Positions 12,610 through 53,700 of a stretch of 64,000 nt of DNA are shown piece by piece; positions within the stretch are counted from its first letter, which is position 1, and the number at the start of each line of letters is the position of its first letter. The notes below the pieces were generated by a model. That model saw only the letters and a program-made list of their open reading frames with translations. It did no database searches and was not told where the DNA came from. Source of the DNA: Megamerina dolium (lineage: Eukaryota > Arthropoda > Insecta > Diptera > Megamerinidae); contig OY978526.1 in the NCBI GenBank assembly GCA_963854835.1, forward strand, positions 15,827,277-15,891,276. Direction: 5' to 3'. A program made the position numbers and the translations under genes.

Positions 12610-13800
12610 TACCATTGTCTATAAAATATTAAAGTGGAGAATAATTTACGATATGCACTCTTCATGTGGTTCAATAAACGTATTCGAAAAGCTACTTGTC
12701 ATGAATATAATCCCATTTATTAATCTCAACCAACTGATTCCCCAACATCAGTTTGGATTTAGAAAACAGCACGGCACAATAGAACAAGTCCACCGTGTTG
12801 TAACTCTGATAAGGAACACTTTTGAAGAAAAAAGGTATTGCTCAGCTGTATTTCTTGATATTACTCAAGCTTTCGATAAAGTATGGCACGATGGCCTTAT
12901 TTACAAACTCAAACTATTACTGCCTGCAAATGTCTCCTCATTGCTTAGTAGCTACCTCACGAAAACACAATTTCTCGTACATCACAAGGATTACACAACA
13001 AACCCATTGGATATTCACGCTGGCGTTCCTCAAGGAAGCGTTTTGGGCCCCTTACTGTATCTCTTATACACTTCAGATATGCCCAACAATAACTATACAT
13101 TTTTTATCGACCTTTGCAGATGATACGACAATATTGTGCTCTCGCTCTAACCCCATAGAAGCTACTAAACTCCTGCAGACTCATGTCGATTCTCTCGAAA
13201 TCTGGCTAGCAAAATGGCGTATAAAAGTCAATGAATCAAAGAGCGTACATGTAAACTTCACGCTAAGGCCAAATACATGTCCCCCACTTAAAATTAATGG
13301 CTAATCAGTTCCACAAAGTTCCTCAACAAAGTACTTGGGTATTCACTTCGACAGAAGGCTTACCTGGAAAAATCACATAGAGGCAAAGAAAACTCAGATC
13401 AAGCTTAAAATTAATCAGTTATGGTGACTGTTACACAAAAGATCAAAGTTGAATCTCGAATACAAAGTGCTATTATATAAAGCAATCCTGAAGCCAATCT
13501 GGACTTATGGTATTCAGTTTTGGGGCACCGCATCTTCCTCAAATATCGAAAAATTGCAGTGAATACAATCCAAGTGTCTGCGAATTATTGTAAACGCGCC
13601 TTGGTATATGAGGAACGTTAATATCCATCGAGATTTAAATGTACCCACAATTTCTGAGGAAGTTGCAATGTCCTGCAGAAGCTACATTCAAAAATTACAC
13701 AATCATCCGAATCCCCTTGCTAGGCAATTGTTGTTGAGCACGGGGCATCGTCAATTAAAAAGAAAAGACACACTGAATATGCTTTGAAATTGCTATACCT
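12610..13800 (+). pseudogene. Jockey-like LINE reverse transcriptase remnant
   Basis: Starting near 12653 the + strand reads FEKLL, QFGFRKQHGTIEQVHRVV, FLDITQAFDKVWHDGL, then AGVPQGSVLGPLLYLLYTSD. These are reverse transcriptase motifs in the Jockey-clade style. A frameshift at a T run (about 13100-13106) moves the catalytic FADD (13113-13124) into the next frame. A TAA at about 13303 interrupts the chain, which then continues as YLGIHFDRRLTWKNHI and a thumb-like C-terminus to about 13785 with further stops. Both ends are truncated: no endonuclease and no clear tail. A SINE has inserted just downstream. Confidence 0.85.
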
Positions 13801-13966
13801 CGCGACTCAACAAATTGTGATGGAACGTAGGGAATATCACATAATTTTAGTTAGTTTAGTTTAGTTAGTGAGTTTCTAAGTATATCACATCGAAGTGAAT
13901 TTAATTTTATATAGATTGCCCATCTATACTTTCACTACTAATTTAATTTTGCTATCACTAAATATC

Positions 13967-14310
13967 GCTGGGTGCCGTAGCTCAGTGGTTAGTGTGTTCG
14001 CCTTCTGATCTGTAGGTCGTGGGTTCAATCCCCGGCTGATGCATAACAAATTTAATATAGAAAAGATTTTTCTTTCGAATGGTACCCACCTGTCGGCAAG
14101 CAATTGGCAATTCTTCCGACAGTGAAGAAAAAGCTTCTTAAAGAACTCTGTGACAGAGCTCAGAAAAAGTGTTCTGCCGTTCGGAACCGGCTAAAATAAG
14201 TAGGTCCCTTCTAATACTGTCCAAATTTAAGACGCACAACAGTAATGGAAGAGAAGCTCGGCCAATGAGCCCTTTGGGGCTTTAAGTGCCACATATTTAT
14301 TTATTTTTTT
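13967..14310 (+). repeat. tRNA-headed SINE, full length (reference copy), with 14-bp target-site duplication
   Basis: The 344-bp element begins GGTGCCGTAGCTCAGTGG, containing an A-box-like TAGCTCAGTGG. A B-box-like GGGTTCAATCCCC follows about 45 bases later, both as in RNA polymerase III tRNA promoters. The non-tRNA body contains GCAAGCAATTGGCAATTCTT, then GAACCGGCTAAAATAAGTAG, and ends AAGTGCCACATATTTATTTA with an ATTT-rich tail. TATCACTAAATATC flanks it exactly at 13953-13966 and 14311-14324. The head is a promoter relic and not a functional tRNA: no clean cloverleaf forms. At least five other copies in the window run the full length. Confidence 0.92.
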
Positions 14311-14324
14311 TATCACTAAATATC

Positions 14325-15547
14325 ATTTTTTATATTTGTATTTATGTATGTACAATTTATTTATTTACTTAATTTGTCTATTTAAATTATTTATACTAGT
14401 AATATTTTCTCCTTTGACTAATATTATGGTCTGTATCGATCCTATGTATGCATATAAATATAAAGAAAGGATACAATCTTGTATGTAAACATTCTGCGTA
14501 AAATATTGATTGCAAACTAATTGAAGTTAAGTCGAGCACACATTTTCCATACACCGAAAACAATTTGAACTGAAATAAATAAATGCAATATAATCAAAAA
14601 AACAAAAACACCAACATGGAGTACCTACAGTCGAACAAAAACAACAACAACACAAGCTATTTATACAATCATTTTGGTTAAAAGCATACAAAATATAAAT
14701 TCGTATACAAAACACTATCTCTAAAAGCAACTCTTAATATTAAATATATGTGTACTTGTGTACGTACACATTATCGGCTCACACAAAAAACGTAGGTATC
14801 TTTGTATTTATGTTCTACTTATGTATGTATATAACATATGAAAGTGTATTTATAAGGCTGACCCTTTTATTCTTTCATGTTTGGAGAGTGCGATGTATGG
14901 TATATGGGGCCACCACAATGTAAAGTGAAGTCGATGAAAGTTGCAACTCCCTAAATACTCGTACATCATTTAGGTCCATACAATCGTTTCTTGGGTTGTT
15001 TGTTCTACTCATACTACTCCAGTAATATGAGACTATTCTGAATTTGTAAATAAAATTTCTCTCGTTTATTTATTGTAGCGTAATTTGTTGGAGAATCGTT
15101 TTTCTTCCATCGGTTTGTCTATTTCACCATTTTCACTTCCATTATGCGCTTCTATATTTTGCACAACTTCTTCCCTCCTACTTTTGATTTGGTATGAGTA
15201 CTCATACAACTCATATATATTTGTATTGTATATACGTACGTATATAAATATTCGCGTGGTGCGGTGGTTCATATTGGCTACTCAATGAATTTGCCTGCGC
15301 AATTCTACACCTAAATGTAAATATATTTATTTGTAATCTATATATCTCCCTGAACATGTGTAAGCATTCAATGAGATTTTTTTTTGGCAAATAATGAGTG
15401 TACTATAAATATTTTTTCAGCCAGAGTTGCCAGATATACGATAAATATGTAAGTATATAACTAATACAATATCAATATCAATGATATCAAGTTTTTACAA
15501 AATCCAAATTAAATGTGAAATTTTTCATTTTGATTTTTTCGAAATGG
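14325..15547. other. Noncoding stretch, nothing recognised
   Basis: AT-rich, with short ATGTATGT and AACAAC runs. No gene or repeat family was recognised. Confidence 0.5.
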
Positions 15548-15558
15548 TATTGAAATTA

Positions 15559-15922
15559 CGGGCTGCCGTAGCTCAGTGGTTAGTGTGCTGGCCTTCTGAT
15601 CTGTGGGTGGTGGTTCAATCCCCCCTGATGCATAACAAGTTTAATATCGAAAAGATTTTTCTTTCGAACGCTACTCACCTGTCGGCAAGCAATTGGCAAT
15701 TCTTTCGACAGTAACAACTTGCCATGAAAAAGCTTCTAAAAGAACTCTGTGACAAAGCTCAGAAAAAGTGATGTCACAAGGGTTGTGCCGTTCGAAACCG
15801 GCTAAAATAAGTAGGTCCCTTCTAATACTGTCCAAAATTTAACACGCACAACAGTAATGGAAGAGAAGCTCGACCAATGATACCTTCAGGGTTTTAAGTG
15901 CCACATATTTATTTATTTATTT
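15559..15922 (+). repeat. tRNA-headed SINE, full length, with 11-bp target-site duplication
   Basis: Same family as 13967, close in sequence. The B-box region has lost bases (GTGGTTCAATCCCCCC). Unlike the 13967 copy it keeps the GTAACAACTTGCCATGAAAA body segment. TATTGAAATTA flanks it at 15548-15558 and 15923-15933. Confidence 0.9.
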
Positions 15923-16327
15923 TATTGAAATTATTTTGGTAATACTTTTTTCTCACACAAAGGCAGACTTCTCTAACCTTTATTATTCACACTTATTATG
16001 GAAATGTCCATATATAAAATCGGAAAGCTCTGCATATATAAAATCCCAAGATTTACAAATTGTTAATGTTCATGCACAAAAACAATAGATGACTTCATAC
16101 CAAGTTGATTACTTCGTTAGTTTGTTTAGATTCGTTCGTTCTATTCTATGAATTTTGGTTCATTTTTCTATTTTTCTCATTTTTTAAGGTTAGAAAGTAA
16201 AGGTAGGAAGAGGATGCTGGTGAAAATCTGACTACGGATTTAAATTCAGAGATCTAAGATCCATATAGTGCCACTACTTTGGGCCATCAGACATCATACT
16301 TTTTTCTTTTGTTATTGTGATATCTGT

Positions 16328-16690
16328 AAAAAAAAAAAATATGTGGCACTTAAAGCCCCGAAGGGCTCGTTGGCCGAGCTTCACTTCCATTACTGTTGTG
16401 CGCGTTAAATTGTGAACAGTATTAGCAGGGACCTACTTATTTTAGCCGGTTCCGAACGGCAGAATCCTTGCGACATCACTTTTTCTGAGCTTTGTTGCAG
16501 AGTTCTTTTAGAAGCTTTCCATGGGAAATTGTTTCTGCCGGAAGAATTACCAATTGCTTGCCGACAGGTGGATACCGTTGGAAAGAAAAATATTTTCGAT
16601 ATAAAATTTGTTATGCTTCAGCCGGGGATTGAACCCACGACCTACAGATCAGAAGGCCAACACACTAACCACTGAGCCACGGCAACCATA
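16328..16690 (-). repeat. tRNA-headed SINE, full length, minus strand, with 13-bp target-site duplication
   Basis: The tail lies at the left (A11 then TATGTGGCACTTAAAGCCCC) and the tRNA-like head at the right (ACCACTGAGCCACGGCAACC). The flanks TTGTGATATCTGT (16315-16327) and TTGTGTTATCTGT (16691-16703) differ at one base. Confidence 0.88.
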
Positions 16691-16703
16691 TTGTGTTATC
16701 TGT

Positions 16704-18932
16704 GTAGTCTTAATACCGACAGCTGTTGGTACAGTTAGTCAATATCATACTATCGAAAATCAAATACATTTGCTTGAAAAACATTGGGAACTATTGCAAA
16801 CTCTTTCCCGAAAAGTGTGTTTATTGAAGAATGCTTCACAGCCCATCATACAATCGATATTGTATGGGCCAAGACCGTTATTTTTGCTATCAGCTATTCC
16901 TTCGGGGATGTTTTTGTGGTGGTTTTGGTTAAAACCCAAAGTTTTCGCGGGTAGATTATTCCTTGCTGTTAAGGTATTTGGTAATCGATGTGAAGTTGCA
17001 TTTGTTCTTCCTAATAAACTCATAATACGATATATCGAAAAAATTTGATTTTTGTTAAATTTATTTTATTTTTAGAAAGAAACTTGTATTTGGACCAGGT
17101 TATATATTCAGATTAAACTACCTATCTAATTAGATCTACTGAAAGATTTTATTTCGGGATTCTCGTTGAGTAATTTATTTTTTGGGGAATTTATGCCAAA
17201 TATTATGTAAAAGAAATATTTTCATCGATTCCATAATATTTTTATTGGCAGCAATATTCGTTTATTATACCAACTACTACAAATATCCTATCAAATACGA
17301 ATACCTGAGTACATTGAGACATGCATTTTTCTTTACGCTGAATTGAATTTTGTCGTCGCCAGTAAATAAAGAGACTATGCAATAACATGTATAGATTTAC
17401 TTATAATGCATTAAAATACAACCATTACTTATATGTGTATGTAAGGATGTACATAAGCCGCACATATGCTTTGGATAGAAATACTTATGGAAAACCATCA
17501 AACACACATATGTACTAGTAGTTAATCCAGAAGTGGGAGAAAATGAAATCAAAGTAAATTGCTTTTAACAAATCTGAATGTAAAAGATGAGAAGAGACGA
17601 AACCAATGACTAAGTACTACAGTAAATGATCGTTTACTTAGCTACATTTATTCACATATATTTAGTTGTATTCATGTATAGAAATGTGTACATATATATA
17701 TATGTGTGTGTGTGCATGGATGAATGAGATAAAAATCAAACATTCATTGTCCAAACAACCCACAAGTAACGACATTTTTATTTGTAACAGAAATATGCAC
17801 AAAGACACCAACATACGTACACACATTTGGGCCAAATTAAAATGGGGTAACGCCTCTACGACACCTTTTGATCTTATTCCAAATGTCAGTGTAAGCAGCC
17901 ATGACAAATATATCATACACACACACACATACGCACGTTTACAAAATGGATATTTAGCAGATTGCAAATAAACAGCTCGGGTGATTCGAAGAATAAGCAG
18001 CAAGTGAAACTATTTAGGTGAGTCGGTGGCAGCTCCAAAGCATCCTATGTACCAATGCATACACACACATATGCAGACATTCCTCAAGTTTGTCGCAATA
18101 CATTTTATACACCTTAAATGCTTATATTTATGTACTAGTATAGGTATATACTAGTATGTAGTTGATATGTATGTTTGAAACTCACTTACCGTAGCAATTT
18201 CCTAAACAGGATAAATGTAATTGCGCATGAATTTGTACGCATTTTCTTCTTTGCTATCATTGCTGCTGCTGTTGCCTACTGAATCATTTCATCGGAAATA
18301 TGAAAGCAAAAGAGGAAGAAGTGGAAGAAAAAAAGCATAAAAATTGTAATTTTTCGTAAAATTTGCCAAAGGAATGGGGAATAGGTGAACCAGAATTTAC
18401 CATAAAATATCAATCTTATTGCACAAATCCACATACTTACGTATATGCATACGCAAACGCGAAGAGACGCTATATGACAGCTCAATAAATATATTGCCAT
18501 ATATTATTCCTCTCTCTGAAACAGTAAACTCTATGCTGATTGGTTCGTAAATTGTTGTTGTTGTTGTGGTATACACATTGCGTGTACAGCCACGCCCATA
18601 TCTCATATATTATTCATCCAGTATGAGTATTGCCAATACTCTCTGCAGTTCAAAGTACACCCTTTGTGTGGCTGTGTGTGCACCTCTATGAGCTTTGATT
18701 TTCCTTTAACAGTTCTTTTGTTTTATATAAATTGCTTCGAAAGTATGTTGAACGTTCCGTGGTTGCTCTGCAATAAAGTAGAAATAATTTCAAATGTTTT
18801 CTGTTCTTCTTAAGTATATGGTACATCTGTATGAACCTCCTCCCTCTACTCCACCTGCCATGTGGCACATCTTATCATCGCTCATACCGCGCTACAGCAA
18901 GCATTTATGTAAATTGCGCAGGACTTTTATGT

Positions 18933-18963
<31 letters not shown>

Positions 18964-19704
18964 ATGTGGACATCAACTTGTTGTTGGTTGATGGTCTCTC
19001 TCATCATCATTTCTAATACTCTTGCTTTGTTATAAGTTGTTCTCAGAAAAAATGGCCGATATGTAAATTTCAATGTGAAAAATCCTCCCTTGTGCAACAT
19101 CTCACAGTATGTGTGTATATGTAGTATATTCTATGAAATAGTTTTTAATAGAAACATGATGAGTAATGAAGTAATAGTTTTGCAGACGGCAAACAATAAA
19201 GTGGAATTGAAAACCACCCCTTATTTGAGTGTTTCATTTCATTTTGTATTCCTTCGAGTCCAGCTCATAGGAACGCATACTGTTCCATTTGTTTTTCTAT
19301 TGATTGTGACATATGTATCCACTTACTACTTTTTAACACGTGCTACTGTGGCGAATTTAATTCGCTTTGTGTTTTTAATTTTTTGTATTAAAATCAAGTA
19401 CTACAGTCTGTTCTTACAACGATCGATCCATTATTAGGTTTCGTTCGAGTTTGAGAGAAGCTAAGCAAATATTTGTTATCAGAGAATGGTTTGGATGTGC
19501 CTGTAATTCCATATAATATTGACAGACTTTAAAAATCAGTAGGAGTACTGTGAAACATGGGGGAACAATTGACGTGAGCTCACTTAAAGAACGGTTGTGA
19601 TTTTAGTAGAAATAATAGTTGTTGTTTCGTTTGAAAAATAATCACAGAAAACACATTACAAATTTGGATTGGCCATCTCAGGCATCGGAGTAGGCTTAAA
19701 TTTT
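16704..19704. other. Upstream noncoding stretch with microsatellites
   Basis: Contains a GTT array (about 18931-18962) and a shorter one near 18551, plus TG/CA tracts near 17700 and 17920. A segment at 16740-17045 is open on both strands (about 100 and 87 codons) and slightly richer in GC, but neither product resembles anything I know. No gene is supported. Confidence 0.4.
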
Positions 19705-19710
19705 AGAGTA

Positions 19711-20044
19711 TTGAGGCTGCCCTCTCTCTGAGAGGATGCTCTTAGGCTAGAAAGGCCCATTGTGATACCGCCGTGCGTCTCTTCCAATACTGTTGTTCGT
19801 GTTAAATTTGGACAGCACTAGAAGGGACCTACTTATATTAATCGGTTCCGAAAGGCAGAATCCTTGAGACATCACTTTAACTTAGTTTGGTTACATAGCT
19901 CTTTTAAGAAGCATTTTTGGCAAATTGTTACTGCCGCAAACATTGCCAATTACTTGTCGACATTTTGTTATGCTTCAGCCGGGTATTGAACCCACGACCT
20001 ACAGATCAGAAAACCAACGCACTAACCACTGAGCTACGGCACCC
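19711..20044 (-). repeat. tRNA-headed SINE, diverged copy, minus strand
   Basis: The head is well kept at the right (CCACGACCTACAGATCAG...CCACTGAGCTACGGCACCC). The body is recognisable (ATTAATCGGTTCCGAAAGGC). The tail-proximal part at the left is degenerate. AGAGTA at 19705-19710 and 20045-20050 may be a short target-site duplication. Confidence 0.75.
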
Positions 20045-20050
20045 AGAGTA

Positions 20051-21989
20051 TAATCCATTAAAAACTGCTTGGGCTGATGATGGATGCAATTAAAAATATA
20101 CAAGTCCACAATAAAAATACGATGATGTCCGATTGATCTTAGTAATTGGTTGGATTTCCGTCATCAGGTTTCTTCCGGTTTCTTTGGGACCTTATAAAAA
20201 CCACAAAAACAAGATTCAAAAAAATTGACTACTCTGGTAGTAAATTTTCGTAGAATGTGACTACTCTGGTTCAGGATTCCAAAATCCACATACTATAGAA
20301 GTTTAGGAAAATACAAGTGACCGCTATTATGTCTCATTTTCCGTCTGCAATAATTTTTTTAAAAATATCTTATAGAAGTAAATCAGCGATATGCTGTTAG
20401 ATTTTAGGTATTATGCTTTTAGTCGATTGACAGTCCCTCATTATCCCCCACTCGCGATCATGCCTTTTACTGACAAAAATTACAAATAGTGGCTTTGATG
20501 ACATAAGTCTTAGAGGAACAGGCAAAAAATACGTCTTCCACACTATCTGAGGTTTCATTGCCCGGGATCCCTTAATGATTCGAAACCTTAACAAGGAGAA
20601 ACGATTCCATCAACCGATAAAATTTATTTTGGTTTAGCAAGTGCTAGTCTAAAAGTACTCAGGGGGTTACAAAGTGCCGTAAGCCAGATATATTGAGTAC
20701 TGATTTTACGCCGGCTATAAGAAAAATATGTATTTTTTAAATCAAATATTTTTCAAAATTGGTATACATTATATACACTTTTACATTATATACACTTTTT
20801 ATGAGAAATTACACTTTATGTTGGTTTTGCATATGTAGGCAGAGAAATCGAGTGGAGAAGACTAAGACCATAGAATGCCTTTGGGGAATACATATGTAAT
20901 TATTATCAATATTGATTAAATTGACATTTAAATCCATATAAGTTTGCGTATACCTTAAGTAATTTCATAATGAAACCGTCCATCAAGAATCACATACTTT
21001 CTTGTAACCCATAGAAATTTAATTTAATTTCTAGTCAACTCAAACAACAATATGCATTGTCTTAAGCTTAATAATATAACAAGTATATAATTCTTCATAA
21101 ATTGAATCAGCACAAATTCACATATTCGTATATATACATAATTATATATTGTATATAACGATATATGGTACATACATACATATATTTCAATAGTGCAACA
21201 CTTGACCTTTGTATGTACATTGATTGATATAATGCTATCGAGAGTCAATAGTTAAAAGTTGCCATCTGAAGCGTTTCTATTATCATAGTGTTCCCATATG
21301 GAAATTTGAAAGTGGCGATAGCAGTAGTAGGTGGTAGTTAGTAGAATGAACCTCTACATATAGTATGTAGTTCAAGTGGATTTGATTTCTTTCATCGAAA
21401 ATGAATTACAATAATAAGTGTTGGTGCTGCTGATGCGGTTGCAGACCAATTGTCTTACGGATCCACTTCTAAGAACAACATATGGGAAATGAAGGGAATT
21501 GAACGGTATGAAACGGAAAGCAATAGATTAGATTGCTATTGAAATGAATACAATAGATACAGAGATAGGCTTTCGATTGTGTCGACAACGAAAACAAACA
21601 AAAAACATACAAACAACCCTTATGACAAGGACGCCAGATCATACCGTACGCCTTACTCATATTTTCTGCACAATCTATCTATTTATGGTACATACAATGG
21701 CATATAACTTAGTCAGTCAGAGAGACGAGGTTGGTTGAGAGACATACCCAACCCTCAATAGCAATAATTTGCAATTTTTACAACAAATACATACAAATCT
21801 ATGTATGTTCATACCCTCCCAATATACCTATGCATTGAGGGGTAGGTAGATGAGATGACGATTTACAGTGGATATTGTATTTGTGCGTGGCTGGTGAAAT
21901 ACATGTGTGTGCGTGTGTGAGTGTGTGTGTGCAGCGGTTGTAAAATTGTTGTGAAAAACCATTTTAGCGCAAATACCAAAAGAATTTCA
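20051..21989. other. Noncoding stretch upstream of Hmx
   Basis: Near 20765-20800 a 16-19 base phrase (CATTATATACACTTTT) occurs twice in tandem. The region 21120-21190 is a run of ATAT/ATACATAC motifs. The last 150 bases before 21990 hold a TG-rich tract. No gene was seen. Confidence 0.45.
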
Positions 21990-22520
21990 ACCAACCACCT
22001 TAGTTTCAGTTGTGTAGCGTGACAATACACACTCGCCAACATTGTAGACCGGGGTTAAATTGAGAGAGAGTAAAAAAAAAAGAAGATTCAAATATAAAGG
22101 AACATCCAGCAACAATAAAAACTAAACGTTCGATAAATAAAGAGGCAACAAAAGCCATCAGTCGCAAAACGGAATAAGTGTTTTTTTTTTCGAGCCGTGA
22201 TGAGGACTACGGAGTTTTAACTGATATTTTGCATTTAAATGTAAATCGTTGATGAAGCGGTAAAGACGTCCAATACCAACGTAACGGTTACATGTGTAGA
22301 GCGGTGCAATCACAAGTGTTTTCCATTCTTCACGAATTTCAATAAGAAAATAATTATAAAATTGTAACATTTTTAAAGAATGAATAATTATGAAAACGGG
22401 GCAAATAATTTATTTGTGCTAAAAATTTATTTGTAATAAAACTTAATTAAAACATTCGATCACATTTAGTTGTACCCCCAGTAAAAATAGAGTGAACACT
22501 GTATTCGAATCCCAAGTGAA
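21990..22520 (+). promoter_or_regulatory. Probable Hmx 5' leader with Inr-like start site
   Basis: The 500 bases before the Hmx ATG contain no long ORF and many stops, consistent with a 5' untranslated leader. A TCAGTT matching the fly initiator consensus lies at 22006-22011 (the A at 22008 would be +1). It is preceded by a TG-rich tract (about 21905-21935) and followed by GAGAGAGAG near 22062. No TATA box lies at the expected distance. No DPE sits at +28, although an AGACC occurs slightly too far downstream. The start site is a guess; the leader assignment is firmer than the promoter. The ATG context is AGTGAAATG. Confidence 0.35.
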
Positions 22521-49801
<27,281 letters not shown>

Positions 49802-50700
49802 TAAATCGATAGTTCATAAAAACACCAACTAAGCGGAAGAGCTGTTAATTGCACAGACAGATAGACAGACAGACAGATAGACAGACAAACATGCAGACAT
49901 AGCACAGAATTGAACATCAGAACAGAGCGGGACAGCGCCTTTGTTGTATGAATGTGAGCGTACATTATTTATGTGCAAGAAATACATACGTATAGTATAC
50001 ATATTATTTGTTCGATTTTATGGCAAAACTCATCGAATGGCGCTGCTGGATGACTTGATTTGAAATTGGGTCCCTAAAGTGTGCTCCCCAAAGTGTTATA
50101 CATTTTTATTGAGCCATAATAAACGAACGAATGTATGAAAATACCGAGATAGCGATATAAGCTATTCAGCCAGCCAGTCAGCTATTGTTATAGGTACTTG
50201 CCATGGCATTCAGCCAAAATAAATATGAAAATTGGTTTCAAATACAATGATACAATTTATATGTACAACCGTACAGTTCACAATTCTGTGTGCTTTTAGT
50301 ATTGTACGTATGAAGGGAAGTTAATTTAATTTGTACATAGAATTCAATTCGATACCAAATCACTGGAATTATTTGATGGTTCCTAAATTGTAAATAGAAT
50401 ATTTTTTTATTACACACTACACAATCTTTGTACATAACATATATATTCGCAAAAACAATATTATAGAGTATTTAAGTGTAAATGCAAGCAAATGGAATTA
50501 AAAAAAAAAGTTTGCTTTTTGTAATAAAAATTTCGATATTTCCTCAATGACTTACATATAAATGTCCCTTTGCTCAATCTGAATTATTCAAGTACTACTT
50601 ATGTATATATATATATTTGTACATATACTCGTATATAGTTATTATTTAATTATAGAAAACTAACTATAAGAAACCTAAGAAAATAAAAAATTTTAATATA
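49802..50700 (+). other. Probable Hmx 3' untranslated region with several poly(A) signals
   Basis: After the TGA the sequence becomes AT-rich with no coding frame. It opens with a GACA/GATA microsatellite (about 49855-49890). AATAAA hexamers occur near 50118, 50219, 50523 and 50682. The 50523 copy lies in TTTGTAATAAAAATTT and is a reasonable end. Which signal is used cannot be told from the sequence. Confidence 0.45.
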
Positions 50701-53700
50701 TTTTTTTGATCGATTTCATGAGATTATTTAAACTGTATGAATGAATGCATTCTTTTGTGTTATTATAAAATCGAGTACTTCAAAATATAAAATTAATATT
50801 AAAAAAAAAAAAAAAATCAAACAATAAAAAAGTATGAAAAAAAATATATACATAAATGCTATTGTAATATAATGCACTTTAAGCCAAATACTATGTATGA
50901 TATAAAATTAGTTAAATTATGCAATACCTTACATATACATATATAAAAATTTGACACACACATACACTACCAATCACAAAAAATTGTAATTAATGTTAAT
51001 GAATAAATATCATGTCCGAAAGGAAGTTTCATAAAATAAATTTAAATAAATATTGCTTTGGTTATAGATATGGAATCTTGTTGAATTTATATTTCTAAGA
51101 ATTTTACCATTATTTGTTGTTACTACGTTACTGCGTCTATATGTATGCAATTAAAATTAGATTTGTGCCCCTTTTTTTACTAGACCGTAACCAACTAAAT
51201 AACTTTTGCAAAGAAAGATGCTAAGTAATTTGCAATGGTAAGCTTCTGAGGATGCTTTGTTATGTTTTGTGTGATGTATGTTTTTGCAGTGAAGAGGTAA
51301 CGAATTGATTGAACTACAGACTGATAACTGTCACCACAATTAAGGAGGAGGCAGTTGCACATATTAAACATTTCCCTTTTCATTTAAGGTTATCTAAACC
51401 ATATTCATATGCGTCCGATTTTTTGAGATTGCATTTTGCCAAAAATTGGTGTGCCATTTGAGGTGAACACATTACTGGGTTAACATATATATCCTGAATC
51501 ATTCGCTTTATTCCTTCCGTGAAGGTCTTTCCAAAGGTATTGGTGACCAGAAATAAATGAGTAATAATTCACCACACCAAATTTTCTATAAGAAATATCT
51601 ATTTTGCCATCCAACTGTGTCTATATTTCATCATACATGCCACATCTGTTGTACCCTGTGTTTTACTTCGTATACTGTTCCAATGGTAACCTCTCTTGTT
51701 TGTAAATTTCACCTAGTTTGTTGATCTTTCGCTACCAAATCCTTAGAAACTGCCAGCTTAATATACAGCACTTTCCAAAGAAATACTATATACTTAGGTA
51801 TAAAATACTATACAATCGCAACCATTGAGATGGATTAATACTAGTGGCCAATCTTTATCAAATACCCAAACATATAAATTTTCTTCTTCAAGGAAGAACT
51901 GCGGGCGTGGGAAAGAAGAAGACTTACAAATCGAGCTTGAGATAGTTGTCAAAATCGATTTCGAACTATGTAATTCATTTAACCAGTGTTGAATCTTTTG
52001 AAATCGATAATAAATCGTTGACTACATTGGTTGTAGTAGGAATGGTGGAAAAAGAATTTTGATTTGTTCCAAGTGTTATCGTAAAACATTAAATATAAAT
52101 TCGTACCTCTCTTTATCATGGAACATTTAATTTAAATACATATTTAAGGTAAGTAATTGAATCGAAGGAGCCGTAGCACAGTGTTGGTATTTTGTTTCAT
52201 TGTTTCAGCAATACATTCTACTTGTCATGGAGGCATACTGAAGTTTATTCCTAAAGCTTAAGCTCTATGGAAGTGCTTTTTTACTAAAAAATTGTATAAA
52301 AAATCACTTCGAGTAGGGATCAGAAGAAGGTGTGTAAATAAAAATAGTTTTAGGTATATGAAGAATAACTTTAGTTCAGAGATCGGATCGACTTATCTTC
52401 AAGATTATACAAAATTTTTTAGAAGCAAATATTCTTTATAACATTTTTGATACTCAAACGCGAATAGAAAAAAAATGGCTTAAATATAACTTTATTCGTC
52501 GAAGAATGATCACGACATCACCCTCTTTTAGGATTATAACATGGATACACTGTTATGGTAAAAAAATTTAAAATTATTGGACTATGTATTTGTTTATTAA
52601 ATTAAAACTTTCAAATTTTAGTAAATATATAACGATATCTATGTAAAAATATCAGTGCCAACGTGTGAGCAATCATTGTCAACACATGCATACATGCATT
52701 TACTTAGATACATCCATAAATACATACACTTTACACTTTGAACGGATTCGACTGCAAAGTCAACTTACTATATATTTATATACAATATATAGTACATAGT
52801 ATAAATGTATGTGTGCTTACATATGTATGTAAACCATGTAGTAAATACCATTAGCAGCGTTAAAACATAGCGAGAAGCAAATACCCGAAGGTATTTTATT
52901 AAACAATTGTATGGTGAGCATGCTGGATTATTTTCATTGTGTTACATATCATATGTACACATAAATATACTATATAACACGTACTATGTATGTATACTAT
53001 GTATGTTACAAAAACTTACATGTGTTCATGAATATATCGATATGCATGAGTGCATATGATTGTTTTTGTTGTTGTTGTTGTTGTTTTGCTTTTTTCCGAT
53101 AGTGAAACCAAATAATAAATAAAGAGTAAAAAATAAATAAAAAATAAATAAAAATTTATTGCGCTTATTTTTGCAATTCAACACGCAGCAATCTAGCAAT
53201 TGCCAACATTAACAACAAGAACAACAACAACAACACTGAGTATAATTTAAAACGTATACAAAGTGTGGAATAATTGTTCCAACAACAACAACAACAAATC
53301 AGTAGCAATAACTGTAATAGAAACATCAACAGCAGCAGTGGCAGCATTTCATGAATATTTGCGTTGGCAATTAATCGTAAATAAGCGTTTGCATTGTTCT
53401 CAGCTTGAATGGGAATTTAAAAAATAGCAACAACAACCACAATAATAATAAACCAAACAAATGAGTAGGTACTACATAAAAGCGTAGGAATGATAGCCAT
53501 TTTGTATGCTTTTTTTTGATATAATGAAAGAAAGTGTAGTTTAGCAGTGAAAGCAACATAAATTATTTGTGGCTTGTAATGTGAGTGCCAACTAACTAAA
53601 AGGAAAATTATATAATGTATGGCAATGTGTAGGAGAAAAGGAAGCAGGAGAAGAAGACAAATCAGAATAATTTTTTATTACAAGTTCAGTTGTTTTGTCA

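Noticed and set aside
13967..14040. A functional tRNA gene
   Set aside because: It has A- and B-box-like motifs, but no consistent anticodon stem or acceptor pairing, and it recurs as the head of a retroposed SINE with target-site duplications.
16740..17045. Novel gene from overlapping ORFs on both strands
   Set aside because: Neither product shows a recognisable motif, one begins inside a SINE, and two-strand openness suggests chance.
52160..52210. Another SINE head (GGAGCCGTAGCACAGTG)
   Set aside because: Similarity stops after about 20 bases and no body or tail follows.
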